Shown piece by piece: positions 17,093 to 25,639 of a stretch of 64,000 bases of DNA; position 1 is the first letter of the stretch; each line of letters begins with the position of its first letter. Under the pieces are notes generated by a model, which made no database searches, was not told the origin of the DNA, and saw only the letters and a list, made by a program, of their open reading frames with translations. The DNA is from a bacterium (lineage in GTDB: Bacteria > 4484-113 > JAFGCY01), in assembly GCA_020440605.1 (NCBI GenBank), contig JAGRNT010000003.1:26801-90800 (forward strand), read 5' to 3'. The position numbers were made by a program, and so were the translations under genes.

Positions 17093-17443
17093 TCAGGCAG
17101 GCTTGATGATGTCAAATGCAAAGGCGAAGAGCAGGTAGGCGATCATGCAGAACAGCCCAGCGCGCCAGGCCAGGCCGGGGCGGCTGAGCACGAAGGGCCA
17201 GATCGCCAGTGTGCTGACGGTGAACCAGACCATTGCAAGCACCGGGCGGCGCACCAGCATCTGGGACTGGCCCGCCAGCAGCTTCAGCACAATGATGTGG
17301 ACGATAAAGGTGGCGATGAAGCTGGCCAGCGTCGGCAGCAGCGCGGCCCGCAGCCTGAGGCCGTTGACGCGGAAGACCATCGTCACTGCGCTGAACTGCA
17401 TCAGGAGCAGGATGAGGCCCTCGAATGGTCCGAATCTACCCAC
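17093..17443 (-). CDS. Four-helix small membrane protein, leaderless
   Basis: A 116-residue hydrophobic protein with four helices. It starts at GTG; TATAAT (17450-17455) lies exactly 6 nt upstream with no ribosome site, so the transcript should begin at the start codon. Its first 18 codons and promoter were copied in the tandem duplication that follows (fragment at 18041-18094). Function unknown. Confidence 0.65.
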   Translation of the reverse strand: MGRFGPFEGLILLLMQFSAVTMVFRVNGLRLRAALLPTLASFIATFIVHIIVLKLLAGQSQMLVRRPVLAMVWFTVSTLAIWPFVLSRPGLAWRAGLFCMIAYLLFAFAFDIIKPA

Positions 17444-17502
17444 AGCGGGATTATAGGTGTGTCCGGGAAAGGTATCTTAGTCGCGACAGACAAATGACGA
17501 AT

Positions 17503-17913
17503 TCAGGAACTCCTGATAATTGACTCAGCCAGAAGCACGGCGTATATGCGAAACAGGATAACCCCGAGACCAACGAGGAAAAGCACCAGATGCGCTCTGC
17601 GAAATTCTCCGCGTCCCTGCTCCAGCGGCACCAGCCCGGAAACAAACCACCCTGCTGCAAAAAGCAGCACTATGCTCGATTCGATGCTGAAGTGCATGTA
17701 TCCATATCTTAGCAGAAGCTTCTGAATCAGCAGATCAGGCGGCAAGCTGAAGCCGGTGGCAATCAGTGCCAGCTTAGCCAGGAGTCCAAGTGTGAGGCGA
17801 GGGGGCTTCAGCTTAGCCAGGACCGACCGCAGCAGCGCGAATTCAAGGGCAAACAGGATGCCGGCCTTGAACAGCCCCAGGCATAGAAGTACAAGCAGCA
17901 ATCCAAAGGGCAT
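17503..17913 (-). CDS. Membrane protein, duplicate copy A
   Basis: A 136-residue protein with four hydrophobic helices, the paralogue of 18154-18564. Shared stretches include AGILFALEFALL, GFLAKLALIATG-like and AAGWFVSGLVP.EQGRG. The start at 17913 is preferred over the ATG at 17943 because TATGCT lies 6 nt upstream exactly as in copy B, and because both copies then have 136 residues. Function unknown; retention of both frames suggests both are used. Confidence 0.7.
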   Translation of the reverse strand: MPFGLLLVLLCLGLFKAGILFALEFALLRSVLAKLKPPRLTLGLLAKLALIATGFSLPPDLLIQKLLLRYGYMHFSIESSIVLLFAAGWFVSGLVPLEQGRGEFRRAHLVLFLVGLGVILFRIYAVLLAESIIRSS

Positions 17914-17986
17914 TGCTGAAGCATAGCACTGATGAATTGACAAGTCCGCGGCAGCGGGAGGCGGCTTTCCCGCAGCCGGTCTGTGA

Positions 17987-18094
17987 TCAGTCGCCTCTTC
18001 TGTAGCGTGCGCGGTACGGCTCGGGGCGGCGCGCGGTCAGGCGGAACTGCATCAGCAGCAGGATGAGGCCCTCGAATGGTTCGAATCTACACAA
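17987..18094 (-). pseudogene. Chimeric mini-ORF at the duplication junction
   Basis: Reading down from a TTG at 18092-18094, 18 codons match the N-terminus of the 116-residue membrane protein (RF.PFEGLILLLMQF). They run in frame into a copy of the last 20 codons of the 76-residue protein (PEPYRARYR.GD) and its stop at 17987. The junction is the GAACTGC site. The duplicated promoter has changed to TGTAAT, still 6 nt from the TTG. It is either a remnant or a new 35-residue fusion gene. Confidence 0.7.
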
Positions 18095-18153
18095 AGCGGG
18101 ATTACACGTGTGTCCTGGAAAGTTGTCTGAGCCGTGGCTGACTGGGATCGCGT

Positions 18154-18564
18154 TCATGGACTGTTGATTATTGATTGAGTCAGACTGTCAGTGAAGATGG
18201 TGAACGACATAACCGTAAGGCTCACGAGGAATACGACCAGATGTATTCTGCGAATATCCCCGCGTCCCTGCTCCGGCGGCACCAGCCCGGAAACAAACCA
18301 GCCTGCTGCACTGAGCATCACTATGCCCAGTTCCAGGCTTATGTCCGAAAATCCGGATCTGCGCAAAAGCATCTCAAGCAGCAGTCCAGGCGGCAAGCTG
18401 CAGCCGGTGGCAATAAGCGCAAGCTTTGCCAGGAATCCACGTGTAAGGGGAGGAGACTTGAACTTTAGCAGAACCGACTGCAGCAGCGCGAATTCCAGGG
18501 CAAACAGGATGCCGGCCCTGATCAGCGTTATGCATGTAAATAAAAGCAGAAAATCCAAGGGCAT
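18154..18564 (-). CDS. Membrane protein, duplicate copy B
   Basis: A 136-residue four-helix protein, about 60% identical by eye to 17503-17913. It starts at the ATG at 18564, with TATGCT 6 nt upstream (18571-18576). It lies between the chimeric mini-ORF and the intact 76-residue gene. No family is recognised. Confidence 0.7.
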   Translation of the reverse strand: MPLDFLLLFTCITLIRAGILFALEFALLQSVLLKFKSPPLTRGFLAKLALIATGCSLPPGLLLEMLLRRSGFSDISLELGIVMLSAAGWFVSGLVPPEQGRGDIRRIHLVVFLVSLTVMSFTIFTDSLTQSIINSP

Positions 18565-18639
18565 TGCTGAAGCATAGCACCGATGAAACTCCAGCTGATC
18601 CAGGAGCAGGACTCAAGAGAACCCGGCTCCGGTCTGTGA

Positions 18640-18870
18640 TCAGTCGCCCTTTCTGTAGCGTGCGCGGTAGGGCTCGGGGCGGCGCGGGGTCATCCGGAAC
18701 TGCCGGTCGCGCTCGATCAGGTCCTCGATGATGTACTCAGCCTGTTCGGTGGTTAGCTGCTGTCCCAGTTCGAGCTGTTCCAGCTGCAGCGGCCCGCTGA
18801 TGAAGCGCCGCGTGCGCTCGGGCAGGGCGGGTTCACGCATCTCAGGCTGGCTGTACTCGGCAGGCGTCAC
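18640..18870 (-). CDS. Small hydrophilic protein
   Basis: A 76-residue charged protein starting at GTG, with a weak TATACC box just upstream. The middle (LGQQLTTEQAEYIIEDLIERDRQF) is helical and amphipathic; the end is Arg/Pro-rich. Its last 20 codons were duplicated with the neighbouring membrane gene (copy at 17987-18046), and the mutations kept that frame intact, which supports this being a real gene. It follows the DUF4340 gene's 3' end but has its own promoter. Confidence 0.6.
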   Translation of the reverse strand: MTPAEYSQPEMREPALPERTRRFISGPLQLEQLELGQQLTTEQAEYIIEDLIERDRQFRMTPRRPEPYRARYRKGD

Positions 18871-18915
18871 GGTAAGGTATACCGTTTATCGGCCCGTGTT
18901 GCCAAAGCTGGAGGG

Positions 18916-20013
18916 CTACTCGCCCCCGGCGGCACTCCCTTCATCCTCCATGCCCTCAGCATCAGCATCCGCCTCAGTCCCGGCTGCATCCCCATCCGCG
19001 GAGGGTTCCGGCACGGGCTCCTGGTAGAAGCTAAGCAGCGTGAAGTCCTGGTCAAGCAGGAAGCCGAGGTTGGAGCGGCTGGTCTTGTAGACCCGCCCAT
19101 CCGTATCGCTGACGACGATGTTGCCTTCCTCATTGCCGTGGATCGTGAGCGTGTAGCTCTTCCCGGCGGCTTCCACTGTCAGGCAGGGCGTGGCTTCGGG
19201 GTTGAACTGCTCCGCCGGCAGCGTGGAAGGGTCGTCAATGAAGGTCTGGATCCGCAGCCCGCTGAATCTGTCAACGAGTTCCTTGAGATCATTCTGGTTG
19301 CCGTTGCCACCGGCACCGTCGATCGTCCAGAATTCGCCATCCCTGCTGAAGGCCTGCGGCTCGCCGGTGAGGCTGCCGTCCTCCAGCACGGGCGTGACCG
19401 TCACGTGCGTTGCCAGCAGCGGATCGTACTGCCAGAGCTGCTTGGAGCGGTAGTCGTCAAATGAGTAGCCGAGCGCGGTGCGCAGGTTGGCACTGGCCTT
19501 GTAGACGCTGTCCTCGCCGGCGAGGCGCACGAAGCAGCCCTTGACGTTCTCGGTGCTCTTGCCGACGAGCAGCGTGACCTTCGGGTCGCTCCCACCGGCG
19601 TAGACCGCCAGGCTGTAGGCCTGGTCCTCATTGAGCTCAAAGGTCGGATGGTGCTCCGGCTTGTCGCTCATCATCGCCTCGCTGCGTAGCTCCGGGAGCA
19701 TGTCGAGCAGGCTCGCCGTGCGGGCCTCATCCGCGGGGTACTCCGCTCCGTCCTTGAGCGCGAACCAGTTGTCATCATGCTTCATGAGCGAGTAGCTCTC
19801 GCCCTTGGGGGTCTTCACGTCGAGACGGCTGATCGCATCGCGCTCGGCATCCACCAGCATCCCGGCAGCCAGGCCCTGCTGGCCATTGTCAGGGCCCGCG
19901 CCCTCGCCGCCCGCGTTGTCAGCGGGACTGCGGAACACGATGAACGAGATGATGGCAAGCACCGCGAGAATCGCGACCGGTGCCGCGAGATTGACCTTTC
20001 CACTCCTGGACAT
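18916..20013 (-). CDS. DUF4340 protein of a Gld-type ABC transporter operon
   Basis: A 365-residue protein with one N-terminal membrane helix (about 10-28) and a large extracytoplasmic region with three repeated beta-rich DUF4340 segments (AISRLDVKTPKGESYSLMKHDDNWFAL and similar). The C-terminal 30 residues are acidic and Ala/Asp/Glu-rich. DUF4340 genes commonly follow the GldG-type gene, as here; it probably helps the transporter outside the membrane. The ATG has GGAGGG upstream. Confidence 0.85.
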   Translation of the reverse strand: MSRSGKVNLAAPVAILAVLAIISFIVFRSPADNAGGEGAGPDNGQQGLAAGMLVDAERDAISRLDVKTPKGESYSLMKHDDNWFALKDGAEYPADEARTASLLDMLPELRSEAMMSDKPEHHPTFELNEDQAYSLAVYAGGSDPKVTLLVGKSTENVKGCFVRLAGEDSVYKASANLRTALGYSFDDYRSKQLWQYDPLLATHVTVTPVLEDGSLTGEPQAFSRDGEFWTIDGAGGNGNQNDLKELVDRFSGLRIQTFIDDPSTLPAEQFNPEATPCLTVEAAGKSYTLTIHGNEEGNIVVSDTDGRVYKTSRSNLGFLLDQDFTLLSFYQEPVPEPSADGDAAGTEADADAEGMEDEGSAAGGE

Positions 20014-20022
20014 CCTTCCCTC

Positions 20023-21699
20023 CTAGGCTCCGCCGTAGCGGGCCTCGATTGCCCTGCGGCCTGCCCTGCGGATCACGCCCAGCAGCAGGCCCAGCAGCAC
20101 GAGCAGCACCGGCACACCGGCCAGGTTCAGCCACTTCCACGTGCTCTTCTCACTGTCACTCAGTCCGGCGCGCAGCGGCCGTGAGGTCACGGGGGCACTG
20201 CGCAGCTCCAGCAGCCAGTCACCCATCAGCTGGGTGTCAACGATGTTGGCGGCGAACAGCGCATTCGTCTGCGCCTGCTGGAACATGCGGTCCGTCATGG
20301 CCCGCGCGCTGGCCAGCACGATCAGGTTGCCATCGGCGCTGCCCACGGCCTCATGCGTATGCCCGGCGAAGGGATCCACCACGGGGTCGATCGTGCCATC
20401 CTCATTGGGACGCGGTTCGCCGGGAGCCGGCGCTCCGTCCGGGAAGGCCGTGGTGAACTTGCCGCGCAGCATCGCCACCACCGTATAGGGGCCGGTGCTC
20501 TCGCTTTCAGTGGCCTTGTATTCCCAGTCCTGCTGGATACCGACATCGAAGGGGCTGTTCATCAGGAAGCTGCCCGGCGTGGTCTGCGCCAGCCAGTCGA
20601 AGCTCACGCCATCCGTGGGGACCTCCTCCAGCGGGCAGGTCATCGGCATCAGAAGTGATTCCAGCTTGCTGACCGCCGGCACGTCATGGTTGAAGCCTTC
20701 CGGTGTGATCTGCGTGTAGAGCGGATACTGCATCGGGATCGGGAAGAAGTTGGTCGGAACCTGCACGATGCCGCAGGAGACCGGATCGGCGATCAGCTTC
20801 TTGTTGAACTTCACGCCGTACTTCTCAAGCTGGTCCTCAATCGTCGGCAGGCTCGGATAGGCCTGGTTCTCCATGCCCTGCTGGTTGAGCATCATGATCG
20901 GGTCAATGGCTATGACCGCGCGCCCGCCGTCCAGCAGGAACTGGTCGATGCTGTACTTCATGGTGTCGGAGAGGCCGAAGGCACCGACGAGGAAGATCCC
21001 GTCCAGACCCTCCGGCAGAACCTGCTCCTCGGCGCCGATGCGCTTCACCTCATACTGCCCGCCCTCCTGGGTCAGGAGCTGGCGCAGGGTGTTGTAGGTT
21101 TGCTCCTGGGGCTGGCCGGGTTGCTGGTTCGTGTTGAAGGTGCCTTCGAACACACCGATCACCGGCTTCTTCTCACGGGTCAGACGCACGAGCCGGCTGA
21201 CCACGTCGTACTCCAGGCTCTCGGTGCTGATCACGAAGGGGATGCTCTCGGAGCGGTCGAGGTGCGCCATGCTCATTCCGAAGAAGACCTTTCGCGAACT
21301 CTGCTGGTCCTTCTCAAGCACCTGCAGCTCCACCTCCGGCACGCCCTCATCCTGGGCCTTCTGCTTCAGCTCCTCGTCATCGCGCGGATCGATGTAGTGC
21401 ACAGTCAGGTTGCCGCGCGAGAGGTTCTCGAACTCGCTCAGGCGGTCCCGGACCTCCGTGCGCATCGAAGCCAGCTGCGGCGGCAGTTCGGTCGTCATGT
21501 AGAAGTCGATCGAGAGCGGGGCATCGAGATTCGTCAGGAAGTCCTTGGTCTGCTGGCTGACGGTGTACATCCGGTTCTCGGTGAAATCAGCGCGGTAGCG
21601 CAGCAGGCGGTAGCCGAGGAAGTTGACCACCACCACGATCGCCAGCACGATGAAGATCTCGGCCAGGCTGTTTCCCTTGCGTTTGGTTCTGTTGTCCAT
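20023..21699 (-). CDS. gldG: GldG-type ABC transporter auxiliary protein
   Basis: A 558-residue protein: one N-terminal helix (about 12-32), then an IFT52/GldG-like extracytoplasmic domain (about 40-480: YTVSQQTKDFLTNLDAPLSIDFYMT, FEYDVVSRL-type and GVFEGTFNTN segments), and a C-terminal helix (about 525-545) followed by basic residues. Such proteins (ABC_transp_aux family) sit beside ABC-2 permeases. The start at 21699 is chosen because GGAGG lies 6 nt upstream; an ATG three bases earlier is also possible. Third gene of a four-gene operon. Confidence 0.85.
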   Translation of the reverse strand: MDNRTKRKGNSLAEIFIVLAIVVVVNFLGYRLLRYRADFTENRMYTVSQQTKDFLTNLDAPLSIDFYMTTELPPQLASMRTEVRDRLSEFENLSRGNLTVHYIDPRDDEELKQKAQDEGVPEVELQVLEKDQQSSRKVFFGMSMAHLDRSESIPFVISTESLEYDVVSRLVRLTREKKPVIGVFEGTFNTNQQPGQPQEQTYNTLRQLLTQEGGQYEVKRIGAEEQVLPEGLDGIFLVGAFGLSDTMKYSIDQFLLDGGRAVIAIDPIMMLNQQGMENQAYPSLPTIEDQLEKYGVKFNKKLIADPVSCGIVQVPTNFFPIPMQYPLYTQITPEGFNHDVPAVSKLESLLMPMTCPLEEVPTDGVSFDWLAQTTPGSFLMNSPFDVGIQQDWEYKATESESTGPYTVVAMLRGKFTTAFPDGAPAPGEPRPNEDGTIDPVVDPFAGHTHEAVGSADGNLIVLASARAMTDRMFQQAQTNALFAANIVDTQLMGDWLLELRSAPVTSRPLRAGLSDSEKSTWKWLNLAGVPVLLVLLGLLLGVIRRAGRRAIEARYGGA

Positions 21700-21709
21700 C
21701 ATCTCCCTC

Positions 21710-22432
21710 CTAGCTCCACTTGCGGCTTTCAACCATGCGTGTCGTCAGGAAGCAGAAGAAGAAGATCATGCTTCCGAAGTACAGCAGGTCGCGCAGGTCC
21801 AGCACGCCACGTCCCAGACTGGAGTAGTGCGTCGTCAGCCCGATGTTGCGCAGCAGCACCGAGAAGCCGCCCTCCACGAAGAAGGTCACGAAGGGCAGGC
21901 CGACGAACAGCAGCACGGCGATCGCGGCCAGGGACAGGATGAAGGCCACGATCTGGTTGTCACTGAAGCTCGAGACCCAGCTGCCGATCGCGAGGTAGGT
22001 CGCCCCGAGCAGCAGGGCCCCGAAGTAGCTCATCAGGGTCTGGCCCTCGTCGATGCCGTTGCTGCTGAGCTTCATCACCGAGAACACGAGCGGCGTGGTC
22101 AGCAGCAGGATGCAGCCCAGCAGGCTGACACTCGCGAGGTACTTGCCGAGTACGACCTGCCATTCGGTGACGGGCAGGGTCAGCAGCGGCTCAATCGTGC
22201 CGGTCTTGCGCTCCTCGGCCCACTGGCCCATGGTCAGGGCCGGCAGGATCAGGAGGAAGGTCCAGGGCAGGAAGTCGAAGAAGGCGCGCAGGCTGGCCTG
22301 GCCCTCCACGAAGAATGTGCGGAAGTAGAGGAAGTTCGTCAGCGCCAGGAAGGCGATGATGATGATGTAGGCGATCGGGCTGAGCCAGAAGGCGCGGAAC
22401 TCACGGTTCCAGACTGTGCAGATCTTACCCAT
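21710..22432 (-). CDS. gldF: ABC-2 type permease (GldF-like)
   Basis: A 240-residue membrane protein with six helices. It starts with KICTVWNREFRAFWLSPIAYIIIIAFLAL, the typical N-terminal amphipathic helix plus TM1 of ABC-2 permeases, and contains MGQWAEERKTGTIEPLLTLPVTEWQVVLGKY, the conserved cytoplasmic elbow. It overlaps the ATPase gene by 8 nt and has GGAGG upstream. With the ATPase it forms the transporter; the substrate is unknown. In Bacteroidetes the homologues support gliding; here gliding cannot be claimed. Confidence 0.9.
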   Translation of the reverse strand: MGKICTVWNREFRAFWLSPIAYIIIIAFLALTNFLYFRTFFVEGQASLRAFFDFLPWTFLLILPALTMGQWAEERKTGTIEPLLTLPVTEWQVVLGKYLASVSLLGCILLLTTPLVFSVMKLSSNGIDEGQTLMSYFGALLLGATYLAIGSWVSSFSDNQIVAFILSLAAIAVLLFVGLPFVTFFVEGGFSVLLRNIGLTTHYSSLGRGVLDLRDLLYFGSMIFFFCFLTTRMVESRKWS

Positions 22433-23390
22433 CCTGGCTGCCTCCTTCCTGGCCGCTGCGGCGGCCGGTCGTGCCGGTCAGGCTGAGGAACACGTCCTCC
22501 AGCGAGGTCGATGTATGTGAGAGTTCCAGCAGCTTGGCCCCGCTTTCCACGGCCGTGTCGAAGATCCGCTCGCGCAGGTCATGGCCCTTCTCGGCCGAGA
22601 TCGTCGCTGCCAGCTCCCCGTTCTCCATGTTGCTCGAAACCGCGGTCACGCCCTTCAGCTGCTCCAGGCGGCGCAGCGTGCCATCCCCGCCGCGCAGGCG
22701 CACGCTGTACTGCTCGTTGCCGCTGACCATGTCCAGCAGTTCGCCCGAGGTGCCTTCACCGACGAGCTTGCCGTTGCTGATGATCAGGATCCGCGAGCAG
22801 GTGTTCTGCGCCTCGGGCAGGATGTGCGTGGAGAGCAGGATCGCCTTCTCCTCGGCGATGCGAGTGATCAGCGATCTGATCTCCACGATCTGGGCAGGGT
22901 CCAGCCCGCTCGTGGGCTCATCGAGGATCAGCACCGGCGGGTCGTTGAGCAGTGCCTGGGCCAGACCCACGCGCTGGTGGTAACCCTTGGAGAGCTGCGA
23001 GATGTCCTTGTGGGCCATCGTCGCCAGGCCGCAGGTCTGGATCACGTCGTCAATCCGGCCCTGGATCGCGGCGCCGGCCACGCCCTGCATGCGCCCCATG
23101 TAGCGCAGGTAGTCCACCACTCCCATTTCCTCGTAGAGCGCAGTGCTCTCAGGGAGGTAGCCCACGGCGGCCCGCGCCGCCAGTGGCTGGTCGATGATGT
23201 CGTGGCCGTTGATGCTGGCCGTGCCTTCGGTGGGTGCGAGGTATCCCGTCAGCACCTTCATCGTCGTGCTCTTCCCGGCACCGTTGGGGCCGAGGAAACC
23301 GACGATCTCACCCTTGGACACGGAGAAGCTCACATCGTCGACAGCCAGGACCTCACCATATTTCTTGGTAAGTCCCGATACTTCGATCAT
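22425..23390 (-). CDS. gldA: ABC transporter ATP-binding protein (GldA-like)
   Basis: A 321-residue ATPase with Walker A GPNGAGKSTT (about 34-43), Q-loop, signature LSKGYHQRVGLAQALL (about 136-151), Walker B VLILDEPTSGLDP (about 157-169) and H-loop LSTH. The C-terminal 100 residues form the extra domain found in GldA/CcmA-type proteins. It is the first gene of the operon gldA-gldF-gldG-DUF4340. A TATAAT box lies at 23456-23461. Confidence 0.93.
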   Translation of the reverse strand: MIEVSGLTKKYGEVLAVDDVSFSVSKGEIVGFLGPNGAGKSTTMKVLTGYLAPTEGTASINGHDIIDQPLAARAAVGYLPESTALYEEMGVVDYLRYMGRMQGVAGAAIQGRIDDVIQTCGLATMAHKDISQLSKGYHQRVGLAQALLNDPPVLILDEPTSGLDPAQIVEIRSLITRIAEEKAILLSTHILPEAQNTCSRILIISNGKLVGEGTSGELLDMVSGNEQYSVRLRGGDGTLRRLEQLKGVTAVSSNMENGELAATISAEKGHDLRERIFDTAVESGAKLLELSHTSTSLEDVFLSLTGTTGRRSGQEGGSQDG

Positions 23391-23613
23391 AGCTTTCCCA
23401 CTCCGGATTCCTTTAGTACTAGCGGCGCAGTGGCCGGGTCAGAATCAGAGCAGAGATTATACAGGTCAGCCGCATCTGATCCGAACGCGCCGCGATGCTT
23501 CCCCAGGGCAATCTCCCATACCGGCAGCCTGCCTGGCGGGGATTACAAAGTTCTCTGGATGCCTGAACTAGAATATGTGTTCAATCAAATCCTGAAAATC
23601 CCTGGAGAATCTG

Positions 23614-24084
23614 ATGACCAGCCGCGGACTCCTCCTGAACGAACTGGAGCACGTGCTTCGCAACTGCCGCATGATCATTGAGCTGATCAAGCCGGATGAC
23701 CTCGGCTTCCGGCCGGCCGGCAACATGCGCACACTCGAGGAGCTGGTGAACCACCTGGCGCAGATTCCCGCGATCGACCTTTTGATCATGCGTGGGGCCG
23801 AGGAGGCCGAGGTCCAGGACCGCGAGAAGAAGATGTTCGCGCGCAGCCGCGACGACCTGTTCAAGAACATGGAGCGCGGCAGCCGGGACATGACCCGCTT
23901 CATGGAGAGCCTGACCTTCGATGAGTTCGAGAACGGCGCCGGCGTGGCCTTCTACGGCCGAAGCCAGACCTACCAGCAGTGGCTGCTGGAAACCGTCACG
24001 CATATCTACCACCACCGCGCCCAGCTGCACATGTACCTGAAGATCAAGGGCTACGCGGTGGACACGAACACGCTGTACAGCTGA
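23614..24084 (+). CDS. DinB-family protein
   Basis: A 156-residue four-helix-bundle protein of the DinB/YfiT superfamily. Helix 1 contains LLNELEHVLRNCRMIIELI; MRTLEELVNHLAQIP and the closing QQWLLETVTHIYHHRAQLHMYLKIKG follow. The His residues near the start of helix 2 and in HIYHHRAQ are the usual metal ligands. Members are metal-dependent thiol transferases or hydrolases, often stress-induced. The ATG has a GGAG site; a TAGAAT box sits at 23573-23578. Confidence 0.88.
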   Translation: MTSRGLLLNELEHVLRNCRMIIELIKPDDLGFRPAGNMRTLEELVNHLAQIPAIDLLIMRGAEEAEVQDREKKMFARSRDDLFKNMERGSRDMTRFMESLTFDEFENGAGVAFYGRSQTYQQWLLETVTHIYHHRAQLHMYLKIKGYAVDTNTLYS

Positions 24085-24270
24085 TGGAGGCCCGGAGCAA
24101 TCCGGCAACAGGTAACAGGGACCTGGAGTGGTCAGTGGGCAGTAATCAGAGTTCAGTAGCAGCGGCGCCCCCGCCGCTGCATGGGAGGTGCGGCGCAAGC
24201 CGCACAACGGGGAAAGGGGAACAGGTACAGTGGACCGGGAGTGGTCAGTGGTCGGAATGGATCATTTAGC
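24082..24270 (+). repeat. Hairpin repeats downstream of the DinB gene
   Basis: This 270-bp gap carries two GGAGG-type hairpins. At 24086-24107 is GGAGG with loop GCAA. At 24184-24210 the stem GTGCGGC/GCCGCAC encloses GCAA and is flanked by GGAGG and AACGG. Between them lies a perfect 9-bp stem GCAGCGGCG/CGCCGCTGC-type hairpin (about 24161-24182). Two near copies of a GGGACCTGGAGTGGTCAGTGG-like motif frame the hairpins at about 24117-24138 and 24234-24254. Confidence 0.7.
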
Positions 24271-24356
24271 TGCGCAGTACTTGGCTGATTGATCGCCGGG
24301 CAGACTGCATGGCCTCCCCTACAATGCTTGCGGGAATGCACGCAGGAGTGAGCATC

Positions 24357-25493
24357 ATGAAAGCAGCCATCGTCAGCCTCACAGTTGCCAGCCTCATGCT
24401 CGGCGCAGGCAGCGCATCCGCTTCACAGCCGCCCAGGCAGCAGAACATCGCCACCTTCAGCGTGGTGGCCTATGACCCGATCAGCGGCGAGGTCGGCGTG
24501 GCGGTGCAGAGCCGCTTCTTCGCCGTCGGCAGCGTCGTGCCCTATGCGGATGCCGGAGTCGGGGCCGTTGCCAGCCAGGCCTTTGGCAACACCACATTCG
24601 GCCCGCTCGGGCTGGAGCGGATGGCGGATGGCCACAATCTGGACTATGTGCTGACGAGCCTGCTCAGCGCCGACGAACGCCGCGAGCAGCGCCAGGTCGG
24701 CCTGGTGAAGGTCGGGGGCACGAACTTCGCGCAGGACAGTGAATGGCAGGACAACGAGCAGGCCAGCTTCGTCATCACCGAGTCCAGCCAGGCCCTGAGC
24801 TACAGCGGCAGCGAGTGCATGGACTGGGCCGGTGGGCGCAGCGGCGTTGCCAATGACGGGATCGTGTTCGCCGTGCAGGGCAATATCCTCACCGGTGCGG
24901 ATGTAGTGGATGCAATGTATGAAGCGATGGCGGACCCCTACGCTTGGCTGATTGACAACCCGCTCGCCGACGAGGAGATCATGTACGCCGTGAGCATCGA
25001 TGACATGGCGGCGCGCCTGATGCTGGCGCTGGCCGCCGGCCAGAGCCGCGGCGGGGACAGCCGCGGGATGCAGAGTGCCGCGCTGCTCGTGGAACAGGCC
25101 GGGATGGGCTACGGCGGCTACAACGATGTGAAGTACGACCTGCGTGTTGACGATGCCGTAGATCCATTTCACGAGCTGGCGCGGCTGATCAACATCGGCC
25201 GGCCCTTCGCGCTGGCCAACGAGGCCTATACCGTGCTCTATGCCGGCGACTACCAGCGGGCCCGGGATCTGTTCCTGACGATCACCCTGATGGACCAGGA
25301 GAATGCCAACGCCTTCTACAACCTGGCCTGCGCCTGTGCGATGGGCGGGGATATCGATGCCGGCTTTGACTACCTGAACTTCGCGCTGGATCTCGACCCG
25401 GCGATGCTGGAGCACAGCCTGCAGGACAGCGATCTTGACAACCTGCACAGCGACCCGCGCTGGACGGAAGTTGAGGCGCGACGGGAGGACTGA
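24357..25493 (+). CDS. Secreted DUF1028 Ntn-hydrolase-like protein with C-terminal TPR-like region
   Basis: A 378-residue protein: signal peptide (1-22, ending SASAS), then the DUF1028 domain (about 28-250) beginning NIATFSVVAYDPISGEVGVAVQSRF and continuing VVPYADAGVGAVASQAFGN. Then about 110 residues with helical-repeat character (FALANEAYTVLYAGDYQRARDLFLTITLM, NAFYNLACACAMGGDIDAGFDYLNFAL) that read as two TPR units. DUF1028 proteins are Ntn-fold, some flagellin-associated, with no proven reaction. The start at 24357 has AGGAGTGAG just upstream and a TACAAT box about 38 nt before it; the ATG at 24309 would spoil the signal peptide. Confidence 0.88.
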   Translation: MKAAIVSLTVASLMLGAGSASASQPPRQQNIATFSVVAYDPISGEVGVAVQSRFFAVGSVVPYADAGVGAVASQAFGNTTFGPLGLERMADGHNLDYVLTSLLSADERREQRQVGLVKVGGTNFAQDSEWQDNEQASFVITESSQALSYSGSECMDWAGGRSGVANDGIVFAVQGNILTGADVVDAMYEAMADPYAWLIDNPLADEEIMYAVSIDDMAARLMLALAAGQSRGGDSRGMQSAALLVEQAGMGYGGYNDVKYDLRVDDAVDPFHELARLINIGRPFALANEAYTVLYAGDYQRARDLFLTITLMDQENANAFYNLACACAMGGDIDAGFDYLNFALDLDPAMLEHSLQDSDLDNLHSDPRWTEVEARRED

Positions 25494-25585
25494 GGATCAG
25501 GACAACACCCTGATACCCACTGATTCGAGCATGAAGGCCTGACCCGGCGTAAACACCAGTCCGCTATAGCGTAATCAGTGCATAT

Positions 25586-25625
25586 GGCGGCTGAATGCCG
25601 CCGTTCCGGCGAGCTGAATGCTCGC
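25586..25625. repeat. Twin hairpins with identical TGAAT loops
   Basis: GGCGGC-TGAAT-GCCGCC (25586-25602) and GCGAGC-TGAAT-GCTCGC (25609-25625) have perfect 6-bp stems of different sequence and the same 5-nt loop, 6 bp apart. They open the 550-bp gap between the DUF1028 gene and lexA. Confidence 0.75.
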
Positions 25626-25639
25626 GCTCCCTCACTTCC

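Larger units (their letters stand above)
17393..18703. repeat. Ancient tandem duplication (units of 651 and 653 bp)
   Basis: Unit 1 runs from 17393 to 18043 and unit 2 from 18044 to 18696. GAACTGC occurs at 17393, 18044 and 18697, the two outer ends and the junction, as expected for duplication through a 7-bp microhomology. Each unit holds the start of the 116-residue membrane protein, one copy of a 136-residue membrane protein, and the end of the 76-residue protein. The copies have diverged but stay alignable throughout. Confidence 0.88.

Noticed and set aside
18061..18100. GGTTCGAATC, resembling a tRNA T-loop
   Set aside because: No acceptor or anticodon stem around it; it is the duplicated start of a membrane gene.
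24423..25448. Minus-strand open frame over the DUF1028 gene
   Set aside because: Shadow; DUF1028 on the other strand has family motifs and a signal peptide.
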